The position numbers and the translations under genes were made by a program. A model generated the notes under the pieces. That model searched no databases. It was not told where the DNA came from and saw only the letters and a program-made list of their open reading frames with translations. Below, piece after piece: positions 50,791 to 61,654 of a stretch of DNA of 64,000 nt. Source of the stretch: Toxotes chatareus (lineage: Eukaryota > Chordata > Actinopteri > Toxotidae); NCBI GenBank assembly GCA_016801885.1, contig CM028896.1, forward strand, positions 18,073,501-18,137,500, written 5' to 3'. Positions within the stretch are counted from its first letter, which is position 1. Every line of letters starts with the position of its first letter.

Positions 50791-51165
50791 ACATGTAAGT
50801 CTGTGAGAGCGTGTGGGGCGGTGAATTTGCTTCAGATAAACTAAAGGTTTGTAAAGGTCTTGGTCACAGATGTGTTTGTGTGTGTGAGTTTATATTTCAC
50901 TGCAGGAATCATGGGATGTTATAGACTGAAGATAAGATGGAGGTGATGCTGAGAGATGCTGCATCGTCATGAGAGGACACGTGATCACTGAAGCTGGATG
51001 GTTGTGGACAGTCCTCACCACGTCCTTTCTCATATTTCCTGAGGAAAGATTCAGAGCCTCAGAGACTTAATATGAGTTTAATGCAAAATGATCAACACCG
51101 TGTAACAAAGAATTACCCAGAAGCCCCTGCACACACACCATGGTTTCTGAATGAGAGTGAACGTG

Positions 51166-51171
51166 TTTATT
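51166..51171 (-). promoter_or_regulatory. Candidate polyadenylation signal of the AIG1-like GTPase gene
   Basis: AATAAA on the minus strand about 370 bases past the stop codon. Confidence 0.45.
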
Positions 51172-51538
51172 AATAAACCAACAGCAGCACACTTTGAATA
51201 CATGAAAGGTTAAAGGTCACAGAGGTCAGGGGTCAGGAGGGACATGATGCAGGAAGCTGCTCTTCATTCATTCACACTATAACTGATTATGGATTGATCA
51301 GCTCTGAAGCTTCACTGTGAATCATTTCTCAGGTGAACAGGAAGCAGGAAGTCACAGCACATTCACCAAGATTCATCTGAGCATGATGCTAAATGACCAA
51401 TGACACGTTACTGACATGAGATTGATGCTGACATAGTTATTATGAGAGGAGAGAAGCTCATTTGAACCATGAACCATGAGCTCTGACATCTCACCTGACA
51501 GAGGTATGATCAGGTGACTGTGTCATGTGTCTGACTGC

Positions 51539-53083
51539 TCACAGTGACATCATGTCTTTAGCTGCTTTACCCACTGATGTTAGTTTACCAAACTTGTATC
51601 TCAGCCCTGCCTGGATTCCTTTATCCTCTCGACTTTTCATCTCCTTCAGTTTCTGGACCTTCTCTCTGTCTCCTCTCTCCTCCATCTTCTCGATCAGGAC
51701 GTCCAGGTGGACGTGAGTGGACAGTGAATTCACATTGAGGGCAATCTTCTCCAGACTGAGCACATGTTGGTAGGACTCTTCAAGAAGCTGATCTTTCTCT
51801 GCTGTCAGAGTTTTTATTTCCTCTTGTTGATTTAACTTCACACTCAACTTCTTCTCTCTCTCTGACTTGTTCTTCTCATACTTCTCTTTCATTTCTTCCA
51901 CAGTCTTTTTAACTTTCCTCGTCTTGTTGACATAGATCCACTTTTCTTTCACATGATCTGAAACAGGACACTTCCCAAGACAAACAGTACAGTGTTCGTC
52001 TTTCATCACCACACAGGAACTAGGATACCAGACCCGTGTGCATCCAGGATAGTGACAGTTCTCTTTACAGATGTTACAGGTAACAGCTGCTTCATAAAAA
52101 CCCAACACCCACCTCCCACCACCAATTTCTTGTTTTCCTTTGTAAACCTCTTCAACTTCTACAGTGAAGTCTTTGTTCGCCTTCATCTCTTCTTCATGTT
52201 TCTTCAGAGCTTCTTCAGTCTGTCTGATCTCTGTCTGTTTCAGTTCGATCTCTTCGATTCTCTCCTGCAGGTTTTGGATGCAGGCTGTCAGTCTGACACG
52301 TTCATTCAAAACCTTCACAGTTTTTTCCAGTGTTTGAGGTTGAGATGTTTCCAGGAAGGAGGTAAACCCCTCCATTCCTCTCACTGATATTTTAGCAGCT
52401 TGTTCCAGGATCCCTCTCTCCTTTGATCGTTCTTCACTCTGGCTGTTATCAAACAGGAAGTAAACAGGCTGATTTTTATCGTCTGTCGCACATTTAATTT
52501 TTTCAGCTTCAAGAGCTTCAAGAACATTTTTAGGTTTTCTTCCATCTGAGTGAGTGATGAGAGCTACGATGTTGTTCTTCACATTTTCTCCAAACAGAGA
52601 CGTCACTGAATCAAAGATGTACATCAGTCGATCACTCAGTCGATTCTCCGACACCTTCACCACCAAACCCACTGCATGAATTTCATGAACTCCGTCCTCT
52701 GAGCGGAACAAGTCCAATAATCTTTGACTGATCAAAGCATCCTGTTCTGGTCCTGCAGTGCCTCCATATCCAGGAGTATCGATGATGGTCAGAGAGTAGG
52801 GCAGAGTTTGACCTTCAAACCCAAAGATCTTGTACATCATCACATCTGACGTCTGACATTTTGTCTGACTTTTCTCCTTGTCCTCTATGATCTGAAACCA
52901 GATATTGTGCTTAAACTTCACTCCCATGGTGTAGTTAACCAGAGAGTTTATCAGAGTAGATTTTCCTGCTCCTGTTTCACCCACTAATAAAACTGTTTTG
53001 TTTTCTTTGTTCAGACGTTTTTCTCCTACAGTCATTCTGCTCAGAGTCCCAAACTCCTCCTTCTTTGGTCTCAGCTGGTACAT
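51539..53083 (-). CDS. AIG1/septin-like P-loop GTPase with cysteine-rich insert and coiled coils (fish-type family member)
   Basis: An uninterrupted 514-residue frame. Residues 30-42 hold a Walker A (VLLVGETGAGKS), G3 is DTPGYGG at 102-108, and G4 is probably THSD at 177-180 in place of the usual (T/N)KxD. Residues 256-312 and 385-445 look like charged coiled coils. Between them, residues 336-372 hold eight cysteines (336, 339, 343, 348, 357, 365, 368, 372) plus His344 and His364, a likely zinc-binding module. No signal peptide or membrane helix. Proteins of this build form large, uncharacterised teleost families related to GIMAP/AIG1 GTPases; the exact function is unknown. Start: a 5' UTR exon (53906 upward) seems to splice to 53156; across that junction an in-frame TAA precedes the frame, making 53083 the first usable ATG. 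Minus-strand AATAAA at 51166-51171. Confidence 0.85.
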   Translation of the reverse strand: MYQLRPKKEEFGTLSRMTVGEKRLNKENKTVLLVGETGAGKSTLINSLVNYTMGVKFKHNIWFQIIEDKEKSQTKCQTSDVMMYKIFGFEGQTLPYSLTIIDTPGYGGTAGPEQDALISQRLLDLFRSEDGVHEIHAVGLVVKVSENRLSDRLMYIFDSVTSLFGENVKNNIVALITHSDGRKPKNVLEALEAEKIKCATDDKNQPVYFLFDNSQSEERSKERGILEQAAKISVRGMEGFTSFLETSQPQTLEKTVKVLNERVRLTACIQNLQERIEEIELKQTEIRQTEEALKKHEEEMKANKDFTVEVEEVYKGKQEIGGGRWVLGFYEAAVTCNICKENCHYPGCTRVWYPSSCVVMKDEHCTVCLGKCPVSDHVKEKWIYVNKTRKVKKTVEEMKEKYEKNKSEREKKLSVKLNQQEEIKTLTAEKDQLLEESYQHVLSLEKIALNVNSLSTHVHLDVLIEKMEERGDREKVQKLKEMKSREDKGIQAGLRYKFGKLTSVGKAAKDMMSL

Positions 53084-53385
53084 TGCAGGACACCCTGAGT
53101 GGATCAGAGTACTTTTGGAGATGATGTCCTTGTATTTGGAGGAGACGTGACTGAACCTGTGGAGACAGAAGAATAGAATTCAATCCACATTTAAACTTTA
53201 TTCACAGACTTTTACACTCCATCTTGTATGGTAATTGTCAAAGCATCCAGGGGACAAGACACTGCATGCAGACATATTTGGTTTTCATGTGTGAAAAACG
53301 CATCATGGCATTTTTTTCTTTGGTGCACAAGCATCCACTGTGTCAGCTGATATACAGCTATAACAATAAAGCCTATGCATATACA

Positions 53386-53414
53386 AGAGAACAGCTTTTG
53401 AATAGCTGTTCTCT
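53386..53414. repeat. Perfect 11-bp inverted repeat with 7-base loop
   Basis: AGAGAACAGCT (53386-53396), loop TTTGAAT, then AGCTGTTCTCT (53404-53414). Lies in the intron of the AIG1-like GTPase gene. Confidence 0.9.
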
Positions 53415-53905
53415 GTAGTGACCACTGTGCATGAAAGGGTCAAATAAAGATCATTAGGAGTAAAACTCTAATGTGTCATAGTTGTGTTGTTGTGTTACAC
53501 ACACACACACACACAGATGAGAGCTGACAGCCTGTTGCTGTAACGTAGGCTGATCAGTGTGAAGCTGAGTCAAAGCTGGTGCATTTGTTTTCTACAGATA
53601 CGTCTGAGGTTGAGTTATAAATCATATGAAACATCTTTCCATGGAATCATCACAGTCACTGACTTTCCCATTTATTTCAATGATTTCATGGATTTTTAAT
53701 GAAAACTAAATGATCAAAGACAAAATCCTTCAAATCCTCAGAATCTGTCAAAGGTTTTATTTCTCTCATTCTTTCATCCTGTGAGAAAACTTTCTCTCTA
53801 ACTGTTAAACTCTGAGAAGGAAACGGATGAAATAGTGAATCGTTTCCTGTGAAGCTTCATTTTTAATCTTTATCTCCTGATCTTAAGCTTTCAAAGTGAT
53901 CTTAC

Positions 53906-53990
53906 CTGTGTTATCGGCTTCAGGTAGCTCTGTGATGCTGAGGATGCAGGAAGAGCAGAGAGGAGTCTGTGTTCAGAGCTTTTATGATCC
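53906..53990 (-). promoter_or_regulatory. Candidate non-coding first exon of the AIG1-like GTPase gene
   Basis: Minus strand reads GCCGATAACACAG|GTAAGATC, a consensus donor at 53905. It fits the acceptor TCTCCACAG at 53165-53157. The upstream boundary is not defined. Sequence just above (54000-54060) is ordinary intergenic DNA. Confidence 0.45.
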
Positions 53991-53999
53991 ATCAGTAAA

Positions 54000-56050
54000 A
54001 GGTGTGGACGATCAGTGGTCACATGATTTCACAGAAACTCTGAGACACTTTCTGTGAAATCATGAATCGGCAAAACCTGATCAGCTGATGATTGAAAAGC
54101 CAGTGAAAGAGAACCTGTTACTGCAGGTGATTAATGACAGGTGGTGCTGGGATCATCAGGAGTGGGCAGAGGGAGGTTTGGGTGGCACAGCCTGACCTGC
54201 TGCCACTGAGACCCTGATAAGGAAGAGTGGGTTGTTGTCTGTTGTTTTTAATGTTCTTGGCTGAACTGAGACGCCTTTCACTCTGACACAGCTGGATGTT
54301 TCGATGATGAGTGATCACTCAGACTGTGCTGTACATTTTCCTGTTCCCTTAATCTGAGGACACACTACACAACTTTCAGTCTTTACATTTTCGACCAGGA
54401 GTACACACTAACACACTAACATACTAACACACTGGGTTAAGCAGATCTTTAGAAAGACTGGGGATCACACACTGAACAACTGCACCTGATGAGGGATCAC
54501 AGACTACACGATCTGTTAAACCAACTACAGCCAACTGAATGGATCAAACTCTCGCACAAACTCTCACGAGGACAGTTTAAAGGGTTAACAAAAACACCAG
54601 TTAGTGGCAGTAATGCATCAATTAGTTTTTTGCCAATTGCTATTGAGGAGAGATTAATCACAGCTCTGTTGATTTCTCCTCCATTTCTGTGGCCCAGATT
54701 CACTTTGTCACTTTTTTCGGGTGGTGTAAATATCCTTCAGGGAGGGGAGAAGGCAGCTGACAGTTGTCTCTGCTGTGATCCTCTGTAGTCTTTTCCTGTC
54801 TCAGTGCAGCTGGACCACACCGAGATGCAGGAGGACAGGATGCTCTCCACAGAGGAGCAGTAGAAGATCAGCAGAAGCCTCTTCTCCACCCTGTTCCTCC
54901 TGAGCACCCTCAGGAAGTGCAGACATTGCTGGGCCTACTTGGTGACTGCAGTCAGTTCTCAGTACCCAAGTGAGTCGAGATTCGGCTCAAAACAATTCAA
55001 ACATGTTTGACTGACTGCAGCTGAGGTCTGTTCCCCTCACACACTAACAGATCTTTGTACCGACTGTCCCCAGCTACTGCAGACTGGTGCAGACTTTGCC
55101 CAACTGGGAATCATGAGTAAAATCTGGCAAAAACTCTTGTAGTGTCTCCTCAGCTTTGGTGTTAGCTGAATATTTCTCTGATGTTTTCAGTGGAAACAGG
55201 ACTGTGGCTGATTCTGATGCTCCCGTCCTGCTACACCATCTCAGTGAACTGGCTGTGGCCCAGTGTAAGGGTCAGATTTAACTAAACCTATCTCTTTTTG
55301 ACTAAGTGGAGGCTTTTCTGTGGGTGCAGTAAAACCACGGGGGCATGTCTTGTCTGGATCCTTTTTAATGTACCCACAAGCAAGCTGGGAAAAAAAACTT
55401 CACCAAATGATGTGGCACATTACACATCCTCTGATCATAAACCTGAGAAAAATTAAAAATCACAAAACAAATCTCATCTTACAGTCAGAAACATGTCACT
55501 GACATGATGGATGAAGGTCATTATCATCAGTTAGTCACTGAGTTAGACTCTGACCTCTGACCTCTGACCTGAGAGGTTAACCTGCTGAGGAACTGTGGGA
55601 TCTTCAATATATTTTCCTGTCAGGACGTCAGAGCTTCTTCAACAACACTCATATAAATCTGATTTCTGTGAATGTGAAAACACATTCTTATTCTACTGGT
55701 TTTCATTGGAAATAATATTGAAACACAAACACCGAGCAGATGCAGTGGAATCACTGACCTGATGTCAAACTGGAATGAATAACTGTAGCTCCTGACTCTG
55801 ACCACAAGAATGCAGAGAATACATACTTTTATAACTACATTATCACCGAGGTTATGAAAACAAAACGGCATATTTACCATGAAAAACATCATGAAGATCA
55901 TTTATAAAGGTCACGATCAGACTAACACATCACTTCCGGTCTGTGTTTCATAATAAAAGCCTTTTCATATAAAGGCAGAGGGAGACTTTTACTGTGAAGA
56001 GGCTGTGAATCAAACAGCAGCTCGTCTTTCACCGGTACAATGAAACCAGT
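54000..56050. other. Intergenic region between the AIG1-like GTPase gene and capsl
   Basis: Besides the LINE fossil at 54795-54935 no gene, RNA or repeat was recognised; the short open frames here have no family resemblance I know. Confidence 0.5.
54795..54935 (-). mobile_element. LINE reverse-transcriptase C-terminal fossil
   Basis: Read on the minus strand the segment encodes LLLIFYCSSVESILSSCISV followed by WSSCTETG, matching the motif FYRxxVESILTxCIxVWxGN found downstream of the reverse transcriptase in fish L2/Rex1-type LINEs. It is short and has no intact frame around it, so it is an old fragment. Confidence 0.6.
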
Positions 56051-56111
56051 CAGAACCGTCCCAGCTCTGTAAACACAGGACCGAACAGCCAATCAGAGCG
56101 GAGAGCAGCGG

Positions 56112-56125
56112 GTCTCCATGGTAAC
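56112..56125 (+). promoter_or_regulatory. X-box (RFX-binding) motif at the capsl promoter
   Basis: GTCTCCATGGTAAC fits the RFX X-box pattern GTNRCC-N(0-3)-RGYAAC except at one position of the left half-site. It lies about 50 bases upstream of a CpG-containing segment ending in the donor GCAG|GTAAAA at 56174/56175. RFX factors drive ciliary genes (known). Confidence 0.6.
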
Positions 56126-56174
56126 GGCAGATCGTTTGGGGAAGGGCAGCCTCGATGTCAGACTTCAGCCGCAG
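56126..56174 (+). promoter_or_regulatory. Candidate capsl transcription start and non-coding first exon
   Basis: Sequence between the X-box and the donor GCAG|GTAAAA (56174/56175). The next exon begins at 57955 after CCTGTCAG, two bases before the ATG. The start base is not determined. Confidence 0.45.
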
Positions 56175-56445
56175 GTAAAAACATCAGGTGTTTCTGTTTG
56201 ATTCTGTCTGATACCTGGTGTTTCTGCTTAGAACCAACGCTTTAAGGTTCCACTGTTCCTGTTCCACGGTTCTGTTGTACTGCAGTTACTGGACTGAAGC
56301 TGGACGGTTCTATTGCAGAGTGAGTACTTTTACTCTGAAGGACATTTGGTTCTTCTGCTTGTGTCTTAGTAACAGACATCACATATGATCACGTGTTCTC
56401 TGTCAGTGTGTCTGATTTGTTCTGGGTGTGAGATCCTACAGGTTC

Positions 56446-57318
56446 CTCTGTCTGAAGTCACCTTTTTTTTTTTTTTTTTTTTTTTTTTTCAACTTTATTG
56501 AACATCAGACAAATATGAACATACAATTGAACATGACAATCTCAAAATAACATCCAAATACAGTACAAATTTGAAAACACCTTCTTTGTTTCAAAAAAAA
56601 AAATAAATTAAGGGAAAAGGAATTAAATAAATACCAATAAAAAATAATAAAAATAAAATAAATAAGGGGTTTCAAGGGGCTAGAATAAATGAAGCTCATC
56701 TATAATTGTGCATAATTTATTTGCATTGGGCATATCTAAGCGTCTCAGACACTTTTGGAGGAGGGAAAATTCATTTTTAAGAGCAGGCCATGAGGGGGTG
56801 GACTTGGCATATCTACATTTGTGTATAAAGTATTTTGTAATAATGATAAAATTATTTATCAAAAATTCAATTCTTTTATCTTTAAGCACAACTCCGTTTC
56901 GAATATTTTGAAAGGACCAGAATTCAATGTTGTAATTTCTATAATTGGAAGATATTAAATCATGAAGAGATTTCCATAAATTCTGGACTGACTCACATTC
57001 ATAGAATAAGTGTTCTGTTGTTTCAGGGATTGTTTTACAGATATAGCAATTTTCTACTTCAAATTTGAATCTTTTTTTCATGAATTCATTCGAAGGATAA
57101 ATACTGTTTATAGTTTTAAACTGGACTTCTTTGCATTTTGGAGAAATAGGAAATTTTAAATATTTTGTTCGAATTGATGAAATTTCAGATTTATTATAAT
57201 CTCTGAGAGACAATGAACTTTTCGTTATACCTGAAAATAAAATATTTACTAAATACTTCCTAATAAATTTATTATTACATTTTTCATTTACTAGGTCCAA
57301 CTCTGTCTGAAGTCACCT
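56446..57318 (-). mobile_element. 5'-truncated LINE in capsl intron 1, with poly(A) tail and perfect 18-bp target-site duplication
   Basis: A 26-base T run (56464-56489), the poly(A) tail of a minus-strand insert, precedes AT-rich DNA. The minus frame 57300-56680 encodes a 206-residue piece of a LINE ORF2 C-terminus, with the zinc-knuckle-like signature CYICKTIPETTEHLFYECES followed by VQNLWKSL. The element is bounded by identical 18-base copies CTCTGTCTGAAGTCACCT at 56446-56463 and 57301-57318. An intact frame over the whole remaining fragment and perfect duplications imply a young insertion. Base composition (very AT-rich) differs sharply from its surroundings. Confidence 0.9.
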
Positions 57319-57956
57319 GTAGGATCCGTTTTCAGATGTGTCTGTGTTTATACCTCCGACCACCAGGTGGAGCTGCCTGCCTGTAAGCTAACTGAGGAGG
57401 AGCTGTACCTGTGCTGTGCTCAGGCTCAGGTGTGACTGAGGTTCTTCACTCTGTGGAACAGTTTGCAGAATGTACAGGGAGAGCTCTGCCTCTGCAGAGG
57501 CTTTGTCTCAGTTTTCATCCTGTTAAACAATTTAAAAAAGTTCCTGTGAGTTTGATCAGTGAACAGAACCTGAACAGAACGTTCCTCAGCTTCACTCCTT
57601 CATCTCTGTCGCTCACTGAAGAAGTTTCCCTTCACAAATATAAAAACTGAAACATGACAACAACAAACTACAACAACAACAACAACAAGCTGCTGAGCTG
57701 CAGACCAGACCTGCACATTTGAACCAATCAGAGGCCAGAGCTGAGTGTTTGTCCTCAGCAGATGTTGTACAGATGTTCCTGTTGTGTTATTGGTTGTGAC
57801 TGATCAGTAATAATCAGACTTTGACTCAGCTCAGGTTCATGATCAGCTGATGATCAGCTGCAGTGTTTTATTCCAGAGCAGCAGAGACCGTTTTCACCAC
57901 CTGCTGTAGTTTCTGTCCTCTCAGTAACACACACCTGTCTCTGTGTCCTGTCAGAG

Positions 57957-60900
57957 ATGGCGGGAACGTCAAGACACGATCGAGAGATGGCGATGAACGC
58001 CAAACGTCAGCTGTCGGAGTGTTCGGACCCGGTGGAGAGACTCAGACTGCAGTGTCTGGCCCGAGGATCATCTGGGATCAAAGGTCTGGGCAGGTGAGCT
58101 CCTCATACACCCACACCTGTTCACTCTGGGGAAGATGGAGACCTGGGGGAGTCCAGGGGAGTTTGGGGGAGTCCAGGAGTCCAGGTCTCAGTCCTTTTGA
58201 CATCTCGATGGTGGTGGTGGAAAGGAGAGGCTGTTTCAGAATGAAATGAAGAGGAAAACAGAAAGTTTGGATTTTTGTTGTAAAACATAACATCAGCTTC
58301 TCTCTGCACTGACTGATCCCATGACTCCTCATGTTCCTGTGGCAGTGAAAGTTAAAGCTGAGCAGGTTTTTAAAGCAGCACATTCAGTTCATGTTTCTCT
58401 GCTGTTGGTTCTCTGTGAGCTGAGGTTGGTGTTTTCCTGTGATACTTGAACTTTGCATCATGCTGCACTCGAGCCTGTGTTACCAGTGGCTGCAGGATGT
58501 TGTGTTGTGTTTGGGTTTATTGTCACTTTGTTGTGTTGTTGCTGATTCTGTGGTTTTGTTTGCTGATGTTCGGCTGTAAACTCTCTAACCTGCTGAAGCA
58601 GCTTTGCATCCACCCACACAGATCCTGTCAGGCCATTAATACTCCCACAGGCCTGGAAGTAACTCAGTATTTATATCTGAGGAACTTTAACATTTAATAC
58701 GTTACTACGTTTATCTGAGAGCTGGAGTCACAGTAAGAATTTAAACATGATCAGTTTATAAAATGTGTTGCAGGTTAAACAACGAGCAGCACCATGATTA
58801 TATGACGCTAACATCATATAATCAAAGTAATTTTATATGTTTTCTCTCCAGTTTGCTGATGATGATCTGTGTTTCAGTGAAATGTTGGATCAGAACTTTG
58901 ACTTGTTTTACTTTCACTTCAGTTTAGGATCTGAGTGTTTCTCCCTGTGTAACAGTACAGTGACCTGATGCGCAGATGTGCTGAGCTGCAGGTGGTTACT
59001 GGGTCAGTGTTACTGGGTCAGTGCTGATGGAACCAGACTGACAGCATGAGATGATGAGCTACTCTGAGTGTCACATGGTCACAGAACAGTGTTTATTAAC
59101 GTAATGAGTAATGTCACACAGGGAGCAAAAGAAAACAACAACAAGTCAACAATAACAAACCAGACTCACTCTCCGGCCATGCTAGCAGCTCTGTGGAGCT
59201 GCTACACAGTTGTGCTTTAAGCTAAATGCTAACATGCTGATGTTTAGCAGGTATAATGTTTACCATGCTCAGCACCTAGCTTAGCATGTTAGCCAGCTGC
59301 CATTAGCAGTAAACGCAGCGTCCAGCTGAGGCTGACCTGTTGAACTGTCCTCAGCGTTAGTCCTTCCATCTGTTCTCAGCAGAGGACTGTTGTATTGTAC
59401 ACTGTCAGTATTATAACGTCCTGATGTGTTCACGTTTGTCAGAACCTTCAAAATAATGGACGATGACAACAGCCGCTCCCTGGACTTCAAGGAGTTTCTG
59501 AAGGGTTTGAACGACTACGGGGTCCTGATGGAGAAGCAGGAGGCCACGGCTCTGTTTCAGCACTTCGACCGCGACGGGAGCGGGACCATCGACTTCGACG
59601 AGTTTCTCATCACTCTGAGGGTAAAGATGTGGGTCAGGTACTGCACAGGTACAGGTGTTAATTATCTTATGGTTCTTCACTTCCATCATCTGATATCTGC
59701 AGCCACCCATGTCTAAAGCCAGGAAGGAGGTGGTCATGCAGGCGTTTCGGAAGCTGGATAAGACGGGTGACGGGGTGATCACCATCGAAGACCTGCGGGG
59801 GGTGTATAACGCCAAGTACCACCCCAAGTATCAGAACGGAGAGTGGACAGAGGATCAGGTCTTCAGGAAATTCCTGGACAGCTTTGACTCTCCGTACGAC
59901 AAAGATGGAAAGGTAACGAACAGACTCGTGATGTTTGTCTCAGTGAATTCAGCAGCTTCTCCTCAGGTGGTTCAGGTGAGACGTTTCTGTGTCTGAGGGT
60001 CAGTGAATGTGTCAGATTCACACACGTCACGACACCTTTACAGTTACAGATGTTCTGTGTGCAGCTCTCAGAGAGAATGTAGTATCACTGACCTGTGTTC
60101 ATGCTGGTGTTCCTCTCTGAAGGTGACCCAGGAGGAATTTCTGAATTATTACGCTGGTGTGAGCGCGTCCATCGATACAGACGTCTACTTTATTGTGATG
60201 ATGAGAAATGCCTGGAAACTCTGAGTTAGCGTCGTCCTGGTAAACAAACTCATGGCGGAGGGTGGAGGGTAGAGGGTGAAGGGCGGAGGGTGGAGGAGGA
60301 GCAGTTTTCCATTTCAGGGTGTTTTCTGTTTTAGAGAAATGTGCAGAGTATATTGTATGGTTGTTATTTGAAAAATATACCAACAAGAGAAAAAGACAAA
60401 CATGTCAAAGAACCATACAACATACAAACCTCAGGTGGTTTTATCAGCTGGTGTTTCTCAGACAGAAGATTCAAACCCTCGTGTTTCTGTAGAAAGTTGA
60501 TTAACACTTTTTGACTTTATTCTCTTTAATTCAGTGAGACTCAAATCGACCTTTCCACTCTCTGACTCGCTGTTTCCATCCAAACATGAAGCTTATTTTT
60601 ATTTTTTCTGCTAAAGACATTTTTCATCCGGTGAATCACCAACTGTATCCTCACTTTACTTTTCTTTGTTAGACTTCTTCATTAAAGTAAGTGGACAGTG
60701 ACACCTGCTGAGAGAAATGGACAAATACAGTAAAAAGAAAAAGAAGATAAAAATTTACAGGCTCATTCTGGTTAATGCTGATCTGCCTGAACGTTTCAGA
60801 TTCGTGCTCAGAGCTCGGATTGATCCTGTGAAACAGCAGCAACGTTCGTTTGCTTTGTTTTTGATTTTGATGTCTTTGATGACTCAGCTCTTTTGGATGG

Positions 60901-61091
60901 AAACCAGCTGCTCGGGCGAATCACGTCGTCTCTCTCTCTCACTTTGGTTCTGTCTCTGTGTGTGTCTCAGTGTTTCCTCTGATCGACAGGTGACCAAAGA
61001 GGAGTTTGTCAACTATTACTGTGGAGTCAGCGCCTCCATCGACAGCGACGTCTACTTTATTCTAATGATGAGAAACGCCTGGAAGCTCTGA
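57957..61091 (+). CDS. capsl: Calcyphosin-like EF-hand protein, four coding exons with two alternative last exons
   Basis: Exons 57957-58093, 59443-59620 and 59703-59912 are followed by 60123-60224 (exon 4a) or 60990-61091 (exon 4b). With either, the product is 208 residues, the length of human CAPSL, starting MAGTSRHDREMAMNAKRQL. EF-hands: MDDDNSRSLDFKEF, DRDGSGTIDFDEF, DKTGDGVITIEDL, and a degenerate fourth, SPYDKDGK|VTxEEF, split by the last intron. Splice sites are GT-AG and in phase. CAPSL is a small soluble calcium-binding protein enriched in ciliated cells (known from expression). A non-coding exon ending at 56174 with an X-box just upstream fits ciliary control. AATAAA lies at 61430-61435, and ATTAAA at 60681-60686 lies between the two terminal exons. 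Confidence 0.95.
60123..60224 (+). CDS. capsl: capsl terminal exon 4a (proximal copy)
   Basis: After a CTGAAG acceptor the exon encodes VTQEEFLNYYAGVSAS then IDTDVYFIVMMRNAWKL and TGA. Of the two copies it is the closer to human CAPSL (keeps Ala in YYAG and Thr in IDTD). A possible ATTAAA signal for this ending lies at 60681-60686. Confidence 0.9.
   Translation: MTQEEFLNYYAGVSASIDTDVYFIVMMRNAWKL
60681..60686 (+). promoter_or_regulatory. Candidate proximal polyadenylation signal (ATTAAA) for capsl exon 4a
   Basis: ATTAAA, the commonest variant signal, sits about 460 bases past the exon 4a stop and 300 bases before exon 4b. Confidence 0.4.
60990..61091 (+). CDS. capsl: capsl terminal exon 4b (distal duplicate copy)
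   Basis: After a GATCGACAG acceptor it encodes VTKEEFVNYYCGVSAS then IDSDVYFILMMRNAWKL and TGA. Same length (102 bases), same phase and same stop position as 4a. I count 18 base differences and 5 conservative residue differences (Q/K, L/V, A/C, T/S, V/L). A canonical AATAAA follows at 61430-61435. Confidence 0.88.
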   Translation: MTKEEFVNYYCGVSASIDSDVYFILMMRNAWKL

Positions 61092-61429
61092 GGCAAAGGA
61101 AGAAGGACATGAACTCAGACTGTCGTTCAGTCAGTGAGAGAAGCAGCTGGTGACCTTTACAGTCAGGATCCATGTGTAATGACCACAGTGATGAGTTAAA
61201 TCAACCAGGGTTAGGGTAACTCTAACTATCTCTCTGTTTCCAGCTACTAACACGTTTCTTTCCAAATGTAGTGAGTCTGAATAAGTCGAAATCATTTTGT
61301 CTGTTCAAAAATAGTAGAATATTTTCTTTGTGTTTATTTTATACTGTTGAAGTTTAAGTAGAAAGTGTGTTTAATTCCCATTTTTCAGTTTTATTGTAAA
61401 TCGATATGCAGCACAACAGGCTTTGCTGA

Positions 61430-61435
61430 AATAAA
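61430..61435 (+). promoter_or_regulatory. Distal polyadenylation signal of capsl
   Basis: AATAAA about 340 bases past the exon 4b stop, followed by GT-rich sequence. Confidence 0.6.
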
Positions 61436-61605
61436 ACAGTATGTACAGTGTATGTGACACAGACTGATTCATCCTGTGTTCCAGCTGCTGCACGGAGCAA
61501 ACATGAGGTGCAGGTTGTGTCAGATATTCTGAGAAGCAGCTTTGTTTTGTTTGCGTCTCCATGACTCAGACCACAAACACAAACAGTCCGGTCACGTCGC
61601 TGCAG

Positions 61606-61607
61606 CA

Positions 61608-61639
<32 letters not shown>

Positions 61640-61654
61640 ACACACACACACTCA

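Noticed and set aside
60990..61091. Possibility that the second capsl terminal exon is a processed-copy remnant
   Set aside because: It carries an acceptor site and only the single exon, sits downstream in the same orientation, and shows mostly silent or mild changes; tandem exon duplication fits better.
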